Part shown: positions 1 to 10,185 of the stretch, one piece after another
Layout: each line of letters opens with the position of its first letter
Position numbering within the stretch: the first letter of the stretch is position 1
Origin: Diphasiastrum complanatum
Lineage: Eukaryota > Streptophyta > Lycopodiopsida > Lycopodiales > Lycopodiaceae
Assembly (NCBI GenBank): GCA_029204225.1
Contig: CM055092.1
Span: forward strand, 47,522,277 to 47,586,276
DNA: 64,000 nucleotides
Reading direction: 5' to 3'
The notes under the pieces: generated by a model
The model's input: the letters and a program-made list of their open reading frames with translations, nothing else
What the model was told of the DNA's origin: nothing
The model's database searches: none
Program-made: the position numbers and the translations under genes

Positions 1-918
1 TTTCAACGTTCCATCAAGTTGCTTGTCTATCACCAGCAAGTCCTGGAAAAAGTTTCCCACTGGAATAACCATTCTGCCTCCAGGTTTGAGCTGGTCAATT
101 AGTGATTGAGGGACTTTAGATGCAGCAGCGCCAACGTGTATAGACTCATAAGGCGCTTCATCAGGCCAGCCACTTCGACCATCTGGCATATAACCCATCA
201 ATAAAATCATCAAGAATCTATTTTTGATGAATAATTACTAACTACATTTAAGGAAAATAATGTTTGAAAAGCATCATTCTTGGAACAAAAAGATTTAACC
301 AAAGGCATCTTACCTGCCACGTGGAAAGACAGACACCCCGACTCTAATAAAGGAGCTGCTTCACTGCATTTAATGTTTTCCAAAGACTGATTAACAAGTT
401 CAGCAATATGCTCAACGCCCACCACACGGCCATGCTCACCAACCATTAGAGCAAAAGCTGCTGTTAGATAGCCAGTACCTGAAACCATGGTAAAAGAAAA
501 GGTCAACATGAATGTACCAACAAGTTGCTGTTACGTAGCCGGCACCTGAAAGCATGGAATAAGAACCACATCAATATGAAAGTGACCCAAAAAGTACATG
601 TACAATTATAGCTTACGTTACACAAGAAGTGACTGGTGGGTTCCAGTTACCTGAACCTATGTCCAAAGCACGCATGCCCTGTTGCAAATAATTCTCGAGT
701 AGTTCAAGACATGTAGCATGCATGTGAGGTGCAGATATGGTAGCATTATAACCGATTGGCAAAGGGGAGTCTAAATATGGCATCTCCCCTTGCGGTGTGA
801 ACAATGCTCTATCAAGTTTTTCCATAACATCTGCAACTCTCTTTGACATAATTGTGCCGCTTGATTTCAAGTTCTCGATCAATGAGCTGTGACTATGTGC
901 AGAATATCGTGAAAACAG
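1..918 (-). CDS. PIMT: Protein-L-isoaspartate O-methyltransferase (PIMT/PCMT), partial, 3 exons visible
   Basis: The product repairs age-damaged proteins by methylating L-isoaspartyl residues with S-adenosylmethionine (family knowledge). Three exons read on the minus strand. Exon 918-651 carries the N-terminal region with motif [20 protein letters not shown] and ends in ALDIGSG. Exon 478-314 begins [17 protein letters not shown], the SAM-binding glycine loop, and continues with VVGVEHI. Exon 182-1 reads [20 protein letters not shown], then [17 protein letters not shown]. Acceptors are AG at 920-919, 480-479 and 184-183; donors are GT at 650-649 and 313-312. Phases agree (exon 2 ends one base into a codon; exon 3 is 165 nt). 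The order and spacing match plant PIMT along most of its length. The last C-terminal residues lie beyond the left edge. The first exon with the start codon, upstream of 918, could not be placed; two dinucleotide runs at 1.1-1.5 kb may lie in its 5' UTR or first intron. Confidence 0.93.
446..590 (-). repeat. Imperfect ~67-bp tandem duplication covering intron end and exon start of PIMT
   Basis: On the minus strand CATGCTTTCAGGTGCCGGCT (exon-like start at 545) is a diverged copy of CATGGTTTCAGGTACTGGCT (authentic exon start at 478), 67 nt apart. The upstream intron text is also repeated (a GGTCACTTTCATATTGA stretch against GGTACATTCATGTTGA). The upstream copy keeps an AG acceptor at 547-546 and GAGYVTA-like coding. 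Because 67 is not a multiple of three, its use would shift the reading frame. Confidence 0.8.
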
Positions 919-1096
919 CTGTAACATAAAAATACAGATAAACGTGAATATTACAATTTTCCAGCTACACATGAACTTAAGCCCAAGAGCAACAAAAACC
1001 TAATGGATCTGGTAAAGTTCCTACTGAATTACAGTCTCTCTAACTTGTTCTGATAAATCACCCAATAGTAGTAATGCGTAGCATTCACAGAAGCAC

Positions 1097-1098
<2 letters not shown>

Positions 1099-1182
<84 letters not shown>
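1099..1182. repeat. Compound microsatellite (CT)31(CA)11
   Basis: Uninterrupted CT from 1099 to 1160, then CA from 1161 to 1182. It lies upstream of the PIMT exons. Confidence 0.97.
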
Positions 1183-1184
<2 letters not shown>

Positions 1185-1341
1185 ATTCAGTGATGTCCTC
1201 TTCAGAATCCCTCCTCAATCTAGATGGAGTAGATTTTATGGAGTGGGGGGGGATGGAGGCTGGGAGGAGGAAGCAGCGGTGGCAGCAGCATCAGATGTTG
1301 TTGGCGCAGTGGCTGCTGCTGCTGTGTCTGCTGATGGAGGA

Positions 1342-1357
1342 GGGGGGGGGGGGGGGG
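1342..1357. repeat. G16 homopolymer in a G-rich segment
   Basis: Sixteen G in a row inside a purine-rich, GGA-rich stretch (about 1235-1400). It could form G-quadruplexes; the length may be unreliable in assembly. Confidence 0.85.
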
Positions 1358-1430
1358 AGGAAGGGGAAGGAGGGGTAGATAAGGAGGTGGATGAGGGGGA
1401 GCGTGAGCTTCCTTATCTTTTTTGCCATGG

Positions 1431-1432
<2 letters not shown>

Positions 1433-1484
<52 letters not shown>
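1433..1484. repeat. Microsatellite (GA)26
   Basis: Uninterrupted AG/GA. It is complementary to the CT run at 1099-1160, so the two could pair across about 270 bp. Confidence 0.97.
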
Positions 1485-1488
<4 letters not shown>

Positions 1489-2980
1489 GTTTGCTAGGTT
1501 TGCCACAGTTCAATATCGTTTGCCATGGTTCAGTATTGATTTGTATTGGCCCTGCAATATTGCTTTATATCACCCTTTCAATATGCATCATTGCTTCATA
1601 ACTAAATTTGAAATGTTAACAATGAAATGCCATTGTTTAGAGTCTTTCCAAGGTTAGGTCTTGACTCAAAAGGTCAATGGTTCAATATGGTTCAGTAGGG
1701 TTTGTTATGGTTCATTAGGTGTGTCTGTAGTTGCTGTTTCATCCTAATCCCAATCCAATCCCTCGAGCAGGATAGAAACAGGTGAAATCACAAGTGACAA
1801 AACACTTTATTTCTTTGACATCTGCAAGAATTAATCTTATCTCAATAAGATCTCACGTAAATGCTCAAAACTGGACCACATTGTACTTGAAACAGGCAAC
1901 CTATGTAACTTTATTGCTGTAATCTATTCTTTGATTTGACACCCATATTGCCCTAACATAATATCCAGATCATGATCTTGAAAACAAAAATAGCAAGGTA
2001 AGAAGGCTCCAACACCAAAAATCAGTAGCAGATTTCTGGGCGGCCTCTAACATAATATCCAGATCCTGATCCTTCCAGATTGCTGCAAAAGAGGAAGGGT
2101 TTATCAAACGCTGATTATTGGAAAGTTGTCTGGAGATGAATAAATTATAAATGTTCCAATGTGCCTAGACCATTGGCTAGGCCTCTTGAGACAAGGTAGC
2201 TAGTTTCCCAGGATTTCTGAATCTTAGTAGCATTGTAGGCATATTTTCTTGAAGGTCCAATGGGCTGGAATGAGATTGTTCATCTGCAGTACTAGTAAAA
2301 CGCTCAAAGGTACTCATGACAGCAAACCCTAGTTAAAATTAGGATCAGAGTTGGAGCTGGTGAAAAGTTGTTACAAAGGGAAACACACGGGAAACTTTGA
2401 GGGGACATGTTTTGTCGGTCACCTTATGGAACCAAACGTCACATGATCCACCTCGTCGTAGGATCCAATCTAGGTCCACCCTCTTTTAAGGAAGGAAATC
2501 TGGGAATCTCAGTCTAAGGTCTTGCTCCTTATCAAAAAAGTAGTTATTTTCCTAGTTCCACTGACCTGCAGCGAAGAAAGGTATGTCCGCAGGCAGAGGA
2601 GAGAGAAAATCAGTGATGGGGGGGCAAGGCTGGCCGCCAGCTGGCAGGTTTCAGGGTAGGTGGCCAGGGTGTTAGGTGGAGGCCTAGGTGGCAAGGTAAC
2701 CCCACATGGAAGGTGTGGATCAAGCATGGAGAGGGAAGCATGCCTCTCCTATGCATGATTTCATGAGAAGAAGAGGTGGAGGTGGCACCAACATCTATCT
2801 ATAGCAAAACTTGTGCTCCAAATCAAGCGCTGGAATCTCAGCCTTGAGTTTAGCTAAATTCTAACTTAACTTTACTAAATATAGGTAAGGGCCCCTAGAA
2901 TTAGCATGCAGGCATGGCCCAATAATCCTAATTAACCCTATATGATAACATTAGGGGTAATAATGTGAACATTAACTCTG
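1485..2980. other. Intergenic, no gene seen
   Basis: No convincing coding sequence. It holds a short direct repeat, taacataatatccagatc, at about 1955 and again at about 2050. It also holds degenerate caatatggttcag-type repeats at about 1505-1720. The 2.5-2.75 kb stretch is GC-richer but has no recognisable domain. Confidence 0.6.
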
Positions 2981-3278
2981 ACACTCCCCCTTAATGTTTA
3001 CATTGTCAAGAACTATTATCCTCCATGATACAAAGATCCTCAATTTTGATGTAGAATCCATGATCAACTTTGATCTCAATGTCTTCGTTACTCAATGTAG
3101 AACTTCCTTTGTATGTCAATTTAGAATTCCTTCATATGTCGATCCTTTTCCTGCTTCATATGGCTTCCCAACGTCTTGCTTTAGTCTTCCCTTTACTGTA
3201 TATGTGTGACGACCATGAGTGCAACATATCACCCAATTCCTTGACGTCCTTTAAATCAAAGAACTTTGACTCCCCAAA

Positions 3279-3560
3279 TTATGTGGACATAATACCCTTT
3301 GCCATAACCCTGAGAACTTTGCTTCCCTCTATCTTCGTAATGTGCTCAACAAATGAATCATCAGAGTGCATTTTGATAATAAGTAGCTCATTCTGTGGAT
3401 AGAGGACGCTAGCCCTATTGACGGTCTCATACATAGAAATCAGTATCTCCCAAGCCTCACAAGGTCCTGTGGCACATCTAATGCGAGGGATAACGTCATC
3501 CTTCACAAAAAGGTTGATGATACGATGTGCCTTTGATCCCCTCTTGATGTAATTGTTCAA
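3279..3560 (-). pseudogene. Copia gag (UBN2-type) fragment
   Basis: The reading frame has INLFVKDDVIPRIRCATGPC, then AWEILISMYETVNRA, then a segment ending MHSDDSFVEHITKIEGSKV. This matches Copia Gag and parallels the intact gag at 40051 (INLSVKDHVITHISDATTA, then AWEALRMQF, then MEENESVGSFFTRIKELR). Only the central third of Gag is present, with no zinc knuckle. The element around it lacks all enzymes. Confidence 0.75.
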
Positions 3561-3982
3561 CTAAGGCTTACAATTTGGAATAAGCTCAAGCCCTACTAAG
3601 TTGTCTCACTCAGGCCAACCATGATTGATTCTTCAATCAAACAAAAAAAATTCTTGAGAAATACTCAAGAACTAAGGTGCTTCAAGAAACTAGGGTATGA
3701 TGCCACTTGCCTGATACCCAATTGCTTCTATTCTTGTCTTTTCCACACAGTATTACCCCAATCAAATCTCCCTACAGAAAGTGTGCCCCACAAGCTGCTC
3801 TCTTCAACTTTTAAAAAATTGCTCAAAGTCATGGTTGTGCCAACTGTCCAACTATGCTTCTTGTTCCAAAAATTGACTATTCCATAAAAATGCGCCCACT
3901 TTCAAGTTAAATTGCTCCATCAAAAATTGAAAAAATGATCTAAAAGTTTATGAACTTTCACAAATCACATGCTAAATAAGCT

Positions 3983-3994
3983 GCTCTGATACCA
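3983..3994 (-). other. Retrotransposon primer-binding site (initiator Met tRNA)
   Basis: The minus strand reads TGGTATCAGAGC, complementary to the 3' end of plant initiator methionine tRNA. Confidence 0.75.
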
Positions 3995-5407
3995 CATACA
4001 AAGTCTATCTATGATGTATCGTAACCTCAAAAATGAACACAACAGATGAAAGCTTGAAGGAATCTAGCTATGACAGCATCAACAATACAAGGAAAGCTTA
4101 AAAGAAACCAAAGAGAGGAACTCCAAATGCTTCATTAGAAAGAGAGAGGAGGGCGTGGGCCTCCTTGATAATGAATCCTCCCTTACATGTTTAGAAACTA
4201 TTGAGGTATCATCACCAACTTGAATCTTATGCCATATTGCATGCACACTTGACCACTTGGGCCCAACTTGCACTTATATATTTAACTACAAAGGGGGTTA
4301 CAATGTATCTGCAATTGAATTGCCTCCATGACAAATGTATGACACAAAACCATGTTAGTGCCTTGAGCCACTAGGGGTGAAATAGACATTATAGTTCAAC
4401 AAGCATAACAACCCAACTTGACCTGCAACATAGTCCATGATTCTCTTGAAGGTGCTTATACAAGAATGAATCTTCTCTCGGGGCTTGGCATGTTACTATA
4501 GCCTTGAGTCATTGACATTAAAGCAGCTTACCCTTAGAAGTAGGTGAATTAAGGTCCTTTCCTTGCTAGCATGGCCAATTTAGGGGCTAGTCTGGTTATG
4601 TCCAATGAGAAGATAACAAGGCATGCTAGTGAAAAGATCCAATTAACGTTCTAACAAAATAGTGCAAAGAGTCGTATCCTTAGTTTAACAATCTACCATG
4701 TATGAAACCAAGAGCTCACATTTGTAGGTCACAAGAGCAATCAAGCACCCATCCCACAACATCGTATTTTACAAAAACGTAACGCTGGTTTTAGGCCCTT
4801 CCCATTCACAAAGTGAGAAATAGGACCTTTCAAAAATTGGCTAAACAAAAAGGCCAAAACATCCTTTGCACTGTTCTTGCAATTCTAGCAAGTTAGTCAA
4901 CAAGCGGAACAACCCAGACTGAGAAAGGCCGTCAATTGTTTGACAATAGTGACCAATAAAAAAAGAGAATAATTGCACTCTCGATTTATGCCTCACACTA
5001 AACCCTGAATCCTCCACAATCGGTAGAAATGGGTGTTGCCCAACACACAAGGCACAAATGAAGAATTTCTTGGATGGATGCAAAACTTTCAAAGATTGCC
5101 CTGGGCATATATAAGATAGATCTATCATTTCACAAAAGTAAACATTTAATCTCACAGGAGTAGTACCAACCTGGTCCATTAGACTGTTTGGGCTTTCAGA
5201 GGGAAATGGGCTAGAGATGGCGGAACGGACGCAGGCTCCTACAGCAGCTAGGATCATGCAAAGGCACAGCAAGCTTGCTCGCTCTATATCGTGGCACGTT
5301 TCCCGTTTCCCTTTTGGAAGACCAGCCCACATGTCGCAACCACAAGAAGCCAAGTTTCCCTAACTGGAACTTAGATGGCACGAAAAGATCCGTTGCCAAT
5401 TGGGGCG

Positions 5408-5410
<3 letters not shown>
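3995..5410. other. Gene-free stretch, probable LTR and repeat remnants
   Basis: The part just right of the primer site should be the 5' LTR of the Copia relic. The remainder shows no domain. One open frame of 170 codons (5353-4841, minus) has no recognisable motif and unusual composition. Confidence 0.45.

Positions 5411-5413
<3 letters not shown>

Positions 5414-5448
<35 letters not shown>
5414..5448. repeat. Microsatellite (CT)n
   Basis: Uninterrupted CT run of about 17 units, followed by GC-rich sequence. Confidence 0.95.
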
Positions 5449-5450
<2 letters not shown>

Positions 5451-5876
5451 CATGACCGCGGTGGAGGCAACCTCCAGAAATGTGAGGGCATCCCACATGT
5501 TGGGGGGGGCAAGCCACATATTTGTTCTACCTCCGACCTATGTGTCATCATCTGATTGGGCATGTCTCTGCTAGCTGGCAAAGGCTGCTTCCAAAGGCTA
5601 GCCTACCTTAGGAGGTTAACTTTTTAAACCTCCGAGATAGAGGCAACCTCCAAAGGTAAAAGAAAATATTCTCTCCTACCTCCATGTATTCTCTCTCTCA
5701 ACTTACATTATTGCTATTTGAAGTTCTAAAGTCACATGTTCTCTTTCTCTCTCTAGAAATTTCTAAAGTCACATGTCATTTTCAAGCATTTCAAATGCAC
5801 CTCAAATGCCCTTCAAATAAACTTTAGGGCAAACGTGGCCCAATCAAAAGGCAAGAAACTCATTTTCTCCATCACT

Positions 5877-5877
<1 letters not shown>

Positions 5878-5942
<65 letters not shown>
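5878..5942. repeat. Microsatellite (CT)32
   Basis: Uninterrupted CT run of about 65 bp. Confidence 0.97.
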
Positions 5943-5946
<4 letters not shown>

Positions 5947-6243
5947 CACTATTTCTCATTCCCGAAGCCCTACATTTTCAAGCCTTTTATTTTGACGATC
6001 AAGTTAACTTATTTCAAGCTTTTCAAGTTTTGAACCGCAACGATGTAGATAAGCTTTTAATCATAATTGCATTTTGGTTATGGGATTAAGAGACACACAC
6101 GTGTCAAACAAAAACAAGTCATTGATTTACCACACAATTTGCACCAAAAAAATCAATAGAAGCTAGAAAACCATCCATTTACCACATGATTTGCACCAAA
6201 ACTTGATACACAATATATCATTAACCACTAATTTGTCATAGCT

Positions 6244-6244
6244 C

Positions 6245-6277
<33 letters not shown>
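6244..6277. repeat. Microsatellite (CT)n with one interruption
   Basis: CT run broken once by CG, followed by an AT-rich stretch. Confidence 0.93.
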
Positions 6278-6279
6278 AT

Positions 6280-7420
6280 ATATACTATTTTCCACTCGAG
6301 GGTTTTATCCCATTTTCAAAGTCAAATCTGTGCTAAAGTTGTCCAAGATTTTCCTAATCGTTTTTGGCTTTGCCTTGCAAAGGCAATACTTTGTGTTGAG
6401 ATTGGTCAATGGCGTTCAAATTTAAAGGACAAAACGTGATGATGGCCTCTAATTATTTGTCTTGTAATGCGCGACTAATTCGCAAATGATTCGCGACTAA
6501 TTTGCAAATGATTTGCGACGAATTACTTGTCTGATAATTCAATGCTTTATTGTTTGGCTACGTAATCACTATAGTACTGATGATTTCAAAGTTAGTTACT
6601 ATAAGATCAAACGTGTTTTCTATCACCATTGTTTTGTTTGAAATCGATAGGTGTAGTCATGTATTGTGAAAGAGAAAGATAGTTTATTCCGCCACGCACG
6701 AAAAGCTTTCTTTCTAGACACTCGAATTATTTTCATTCGTTTCTTTTCGAGTTCGACCTATCTTCACAACACCGCTTTCCGACATGAATCCGCACTGGAA
6801 AATGCAAATTACTGAGCCACCCACTTTGATACCATCTAGGAAGTCAGGGAAATTTGATATTTTGCAACAGAAGTAGTGAGCCGATGGAATGTGGATCGGA
6901 AGTGCATCAGTTACCAGCTAGCATTCAAGATCAAAGTCATACACAATGTGCAATGGAACAACAATACAATGGGCAAAATTGCACTCTGATTACAAATCAA
7001 AAATGAGTATAAGAAGCTTGAAGAAGGGCACAAGATTAAGGGCGCAAAAATCGCTTCAGATGATAACTAGTTGATCACTCACTATTGAACTCGAAAAACG
7101 AACTTAACTATATTCTTGACAAAATGCCTGGAGGATCACGTCCTGATCAGAGCGCTGACTCCAGTAAATCTTCCTTGATGATTAGAAATTAGATGATCAT
7201 TACATTGAAAGCTAACATTAATCTACTTGATTAACTACCGATTTGTCATGCAATAAGTAGTCGTCGCTTTGCTAGAGAGCTATGTACAAAAGTAGGTGAA
7301 CTGTCAGCGTCGGACAATATCAAATTTTACAAGGACTTGAAAAATATACAAGAACTCAGAAAATATACAAGGACTCAGAATATATACATTGACTTGAAAA
7401 ATTACAATGACTCGAAAAAT
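6280..7420. other. Intergenic, nothing recognised
   Basis: AT-rich sequence without coding features. A small internal repeat of gcgactaattygcaaatgat type occurs near 6470-6520. Confidence 0.5.
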
Positions 7421-7426
7421 TACAAA

Positions 7427-7580
7427 TTTTTCGAGTCGAGCCCATATTGAAAAATTCTGACTTTTGGGTCTCGAAGAAATCTCGAATTTTTCGAGCTGGT
7501 ACAGTATCGAAAAATGCTAACCTTTGGATATTGAAAATTCTTAGATTTTTCGAGTTGATACAGTATCGAAAATTTTTGAA
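7427..7580. repeat. Degenerate ~60-bp tandem repeat
   Basis: Two adjacent units start GAAAAATTCTGACTTTTGGG (about 7449) and GAAAAATGCTAACCTTTGGA (about 7509). Each ends in tttttcgagytgrtacagtatc, and partial units lie on either side. Preceding text at 7330-7425 also repeats caaggactcagaa/gactygaaaaa words. Confidence 0.75.
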
Positions 7581-7929
7581 AAAATGCAAGTCGAGTCTCT
7601 ACTATAGTAATTTCTCGAGCCTTCCTTCCTTTTTGTGAATTTTTCAAATATAGGTATAAAGAAGGTGTTTTTCAGGATGCTCATTACCTTAATGGAATTG
7701 GGCTTGAGCATGAATTCCAACACAAAAGCATAGATCCGAGTTAGCACGTGTGAAGAGCAACCTGTTGTACGGCCTAAGAATAGTGTTTGAAGTACTTAAA
7801 GTCTTGGTTTCATTTGGATCATTAGAAATCAATGTACATGGTGAGCAAACTCGAGATTGCCAATGAGCTCAAAAATAATCTATCTTCTCACTATGGGAGC
7901 TTGGATTACATAGCAAAACTCACTTCCTT

Positions 7930-8165
7930 TGTAAAGTTAGGTAATTTCCAACATGTAATAAGGAAATTAACTCAGCCATTTTTTCCTAAAATGAAACCCT
8001 AGCCTATTTCCTAGAGTCATGCTTGGTAGATAGCTAGTTGGTCAAAATCTCATCATAAATCAAGATCTAGATCCTATAAAGTAGGGATCTCTACCAAATA
8101 GACACAACCACTTCTTTTGACTCGAGCTAACCTACATTAGGAGTGGATTGCCATGTGGCACTTTG
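7930..8165 (+). mobile_element. LTR relic related to the Gypsy 3' LTR at 19252
   Basis: The words agcctatttcctagagtcatg, agctagttggtca and ctaacctacattaggagtgg recur in the same order and orientation in the 19252-19460 LTR (agcctcattcctagattcatg, ggctagttggtca, ctaacctacactagggtagg). This looks like a diverged solo LTR or an LTR end; neither boundary was fixed. Confidence 0.55.
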
Positions 8166-8279
8166 GCCATACATGTGTGGAATCCAATTATACACAAAAA
8201 TATACAATATGCTACATGGCTAGATTTGCCAATGTTGGCAATTTTTCACACCATGCACGAAAGTAAGGCCATTCAATTA

Positions 8280-8800
8280 AAAAAAGGAGCAACAAGTTTT
8301 TTAAATAATTTGTTTCAAAATTTCAAAGCTAGAATTTGGAGTGCAATGCCAATGCACAAATTGGAAAGCAATGATATATGTTTCACATTATTTGGGATCA
8401 AGCAAAATGCTACAGTGAGACACAATGTAGAATGCCGGACAAATGACAAATTCGAGCTTTTTTCAAGCCATTAAGCTATCTTTGGAACACATGTGAAATG
8501 CTACCAAGTAATACTCTATTGATTGACGATGCTCCTTACAAAACTTGTATGAATCTACCTGGCAACAAAATTTTTCTCGATCCTTTTCATGGCTCTCCTG
8601 AAGATGACTTTTTGAATACAGTTCTTTGGCCATATCTGCTTCATGTCAAGGATGTTTCAAATATATTACGTCGAAAGAAATCGATTGGGAAAGAACCATT
8701 GAAAGACCATCGCATCTATAAAAATTTAATTCTTATTCTTTGTTTCCACCTTACACATCCACATCAAGAAGCGTTTTTCAAAAGAGACACCATCTAAAAT
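8280..8800 (+). pseudogene. FCP1/NIF-like (HAD) phosphatase domain, frameshifted fragment
   Basis: Two frames together resemble the C-terminal part of the plant NLI-interacting-factor phosphatase domain. The first (to about 8455) has FLNNLFQNFKARIWSAMP, like the family's FLDFCFQRF-x-VGIWSS block. The second (from about 8461) has KPLSYLWNTCEML, then NTLLIDDAPYK, then NLPGNKIFLDPF and LWPYL, closely like the family's NTLLIDDSPYKAL-NPP-AIFP block. A one-base frame change is needed in the T run near 8455-8461. The N-terminal catalytic DxDxT motif is not present upstream. The missing active site, the frameshift and the lack of introns suggest a dead, possibly retroposed fragment. Confidence 0.7.
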
Positions 8801-9049
8801 GGAAAAATATGTCAATCAAATAGACTTAGTGAATGGTCACCAGGAGTATTTATTACATGAGTAAAATAAAAGGAAAAGAAAGAGTAGAGGAAGCGTTTTG
8901 ACAACTTTCACTCTTTTGGATTTGTTTTTAGCAAACAAGTCTTCAAACTTGAGTGAGCAAGACATGAGATTGTTTTTAGGTGCTTTGATTCAAAAAATTT
9001 GTGTAGTTTCGACTTGGTTTGAGTAGTTAATAGCGTGATTGGTAGTGGT

Positions 9050-9421
9050 AGCCTTGCAGTTTGACAGCCGTATTGACCGTCAAGAGCCATTTTGGCCGTA
9101 AAATACAAGCGTCTTAAAAATTTGGCCGTCATAGTAGACAGGCACATACGATTAAAAAACGTCATTGCACCTTTGTTTTTTTGCTTGTATAAATTCACAA
9201 TAAATATATTATACACATCACTTGAAACTTTATAAAAATTAGCACAAAGTTTGACGTTCATGATTCAACTTTCAGCCCTTCTAACTTAGCGGCTTGTCTT
9301 TGAAATTAGTACCCATCTATAAACTATCAAAGTCATTTCAGATTTGAAGGTCAAATGGTTTTTCAAACTGTCACTCAAAAAAAGCATGACATGCAGTCTA
9401 GACCGTCAAACTGCAAGGCTG
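9050..9421. mobile_element. 372-bp inverted-repeat element (MITE), likely Mutator-like
   Basis: The left end AGCCTTGCAGTTTGACAGCC (9050-9069) matches the reverse complement of the right end (9401-9420, AGCCTTGCAGTTTGACGGTC). The same 9-bp word GGTAGTGGT flanks both sides (9041-9049 and 9422-9430), as expected for a target-site duplication of Mutator-like elements. There is no coding capacity. Confidence 0.75.
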
Positions 9422-9534
9422 GGTAGTGGTGGAATCTCGGTTAATGCTTTGAGTATGGTCCCTTAGGAGCTTTTGATATAACAAGACTCGTCCTTTGTGG
9501 CAGTTTACTTGCCTTGTGTGGTGGTTATTGAAAA

Positions 9535-9551
9535 TTGAAAAAAAAAAAAAA
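9535..9551. repeat. Poly-A run
   Basis: An A run of about 15 interrupts AT-rich sequence. No retroposon body was identified next to it. Confidence 0.7.
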
Positions 9552-9756
9552 CTTTGATATATGAGATTTTACTTTATGATTGCAATCAAGCAATTTTGTT
9601 ATTGGCATGTACATGCACACATGCACACACATGCAGAAGTCCTTTTTTAAGGTATGGAATGACATTACGTATTGGGTGGCCTTTGGACTTTCAACATGCA
9701 ACTAGGTGCTAGTGCATGAAATTAAGCACACATGATATAAGTGAAGATATAATATA

Positions 9757-10185
9757 TATAATTTGATATTCATGTTTGAATATATTTTAGAAAATACAAA
9801 GAAGCATATGGAAATGATAGGTTGCCAATCATATTAAGTGGAACTTAGTACATTTTGAATGCAAATATGAATAAACAGATAATTTGATAGTCATGTTTGA
9901 ATATATTTTGCAAAATACAAATCCAAATAGTTTGTTTTGCAAATAGTGACTAAGCAATACTAATCACACAAATTGATCGGTTTCCAATTATATTTCACGA
10001 AACTTAGTACACTTTAAATGCAAATATGAATAAACAAATGATTTGATATTCATGTTTTGCAAAATACAAATCCAAATGCTTTGTTTGCAACTATTGACTA
10101 AGCAATGCTAAGCATACAAAATGGCGATTGCCAATCATATCAAGTGAATTTTTAGTACACTATGGATGCAAATATGTATGATTTA
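9757..10185. repeat. AT-rich tandem array, unit ~120-160 bp, about 3 copies
   Basis: tttgatattcatgtt followed by gaaaatacaaa-type text starts near 9759, 9881 and 10041. Each is followed by ccaatcatatyaagtg and cttagtacactttraatgca words. Unit lengths differ through internal deletions. Confidence 0.75.

Larger units (their letters stand above)
2981..3994 (-). mobile_element. Short internally deleted Copia-type LTR element (primer site to polypurine tract ~1 kb)
   Basis: On the minus strand the sequence starts with a primer-binding site at 3994-3983 (TGGTATCAGAGC, the plant initiator-Met tRNA match). It holds a gag fragment at 3560-3279 and ends in a polypurine tract at 2992-2984 (AAGGGGGAG), followed by TGTCAGAG, a typical LTR start. 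The interval is only about 1 kb, with no protease, integrase or reverse transcriptase, so this is a decayed or non-autonomous derivative. I could not align the expected 5' LTR (beyond 3995) with the 3' LTR (below 2983), so LTR limits are not given. Confidence 0.65.

Noticed and set aside
1021-1657. Several overlapping open frames of 60-100 codons rich in Ser-Leu or Arg-Glu
   Set aside because: They are translations of the CT/GA microsatellites and the G-rich tract, with no domain.
4841-5353. 170-codon open frame on the minus strand
   Set aside because: No motif, atypical composition, no promoter or splice context; treated as chance.
5835-6089. Open frame through the (CT)32 run
   Set aside because: Simple-sequence translation.
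7315-7747. Overlapping short frames on both strands
   Set aside because: Generated by the ~60-bp tandem repeat.
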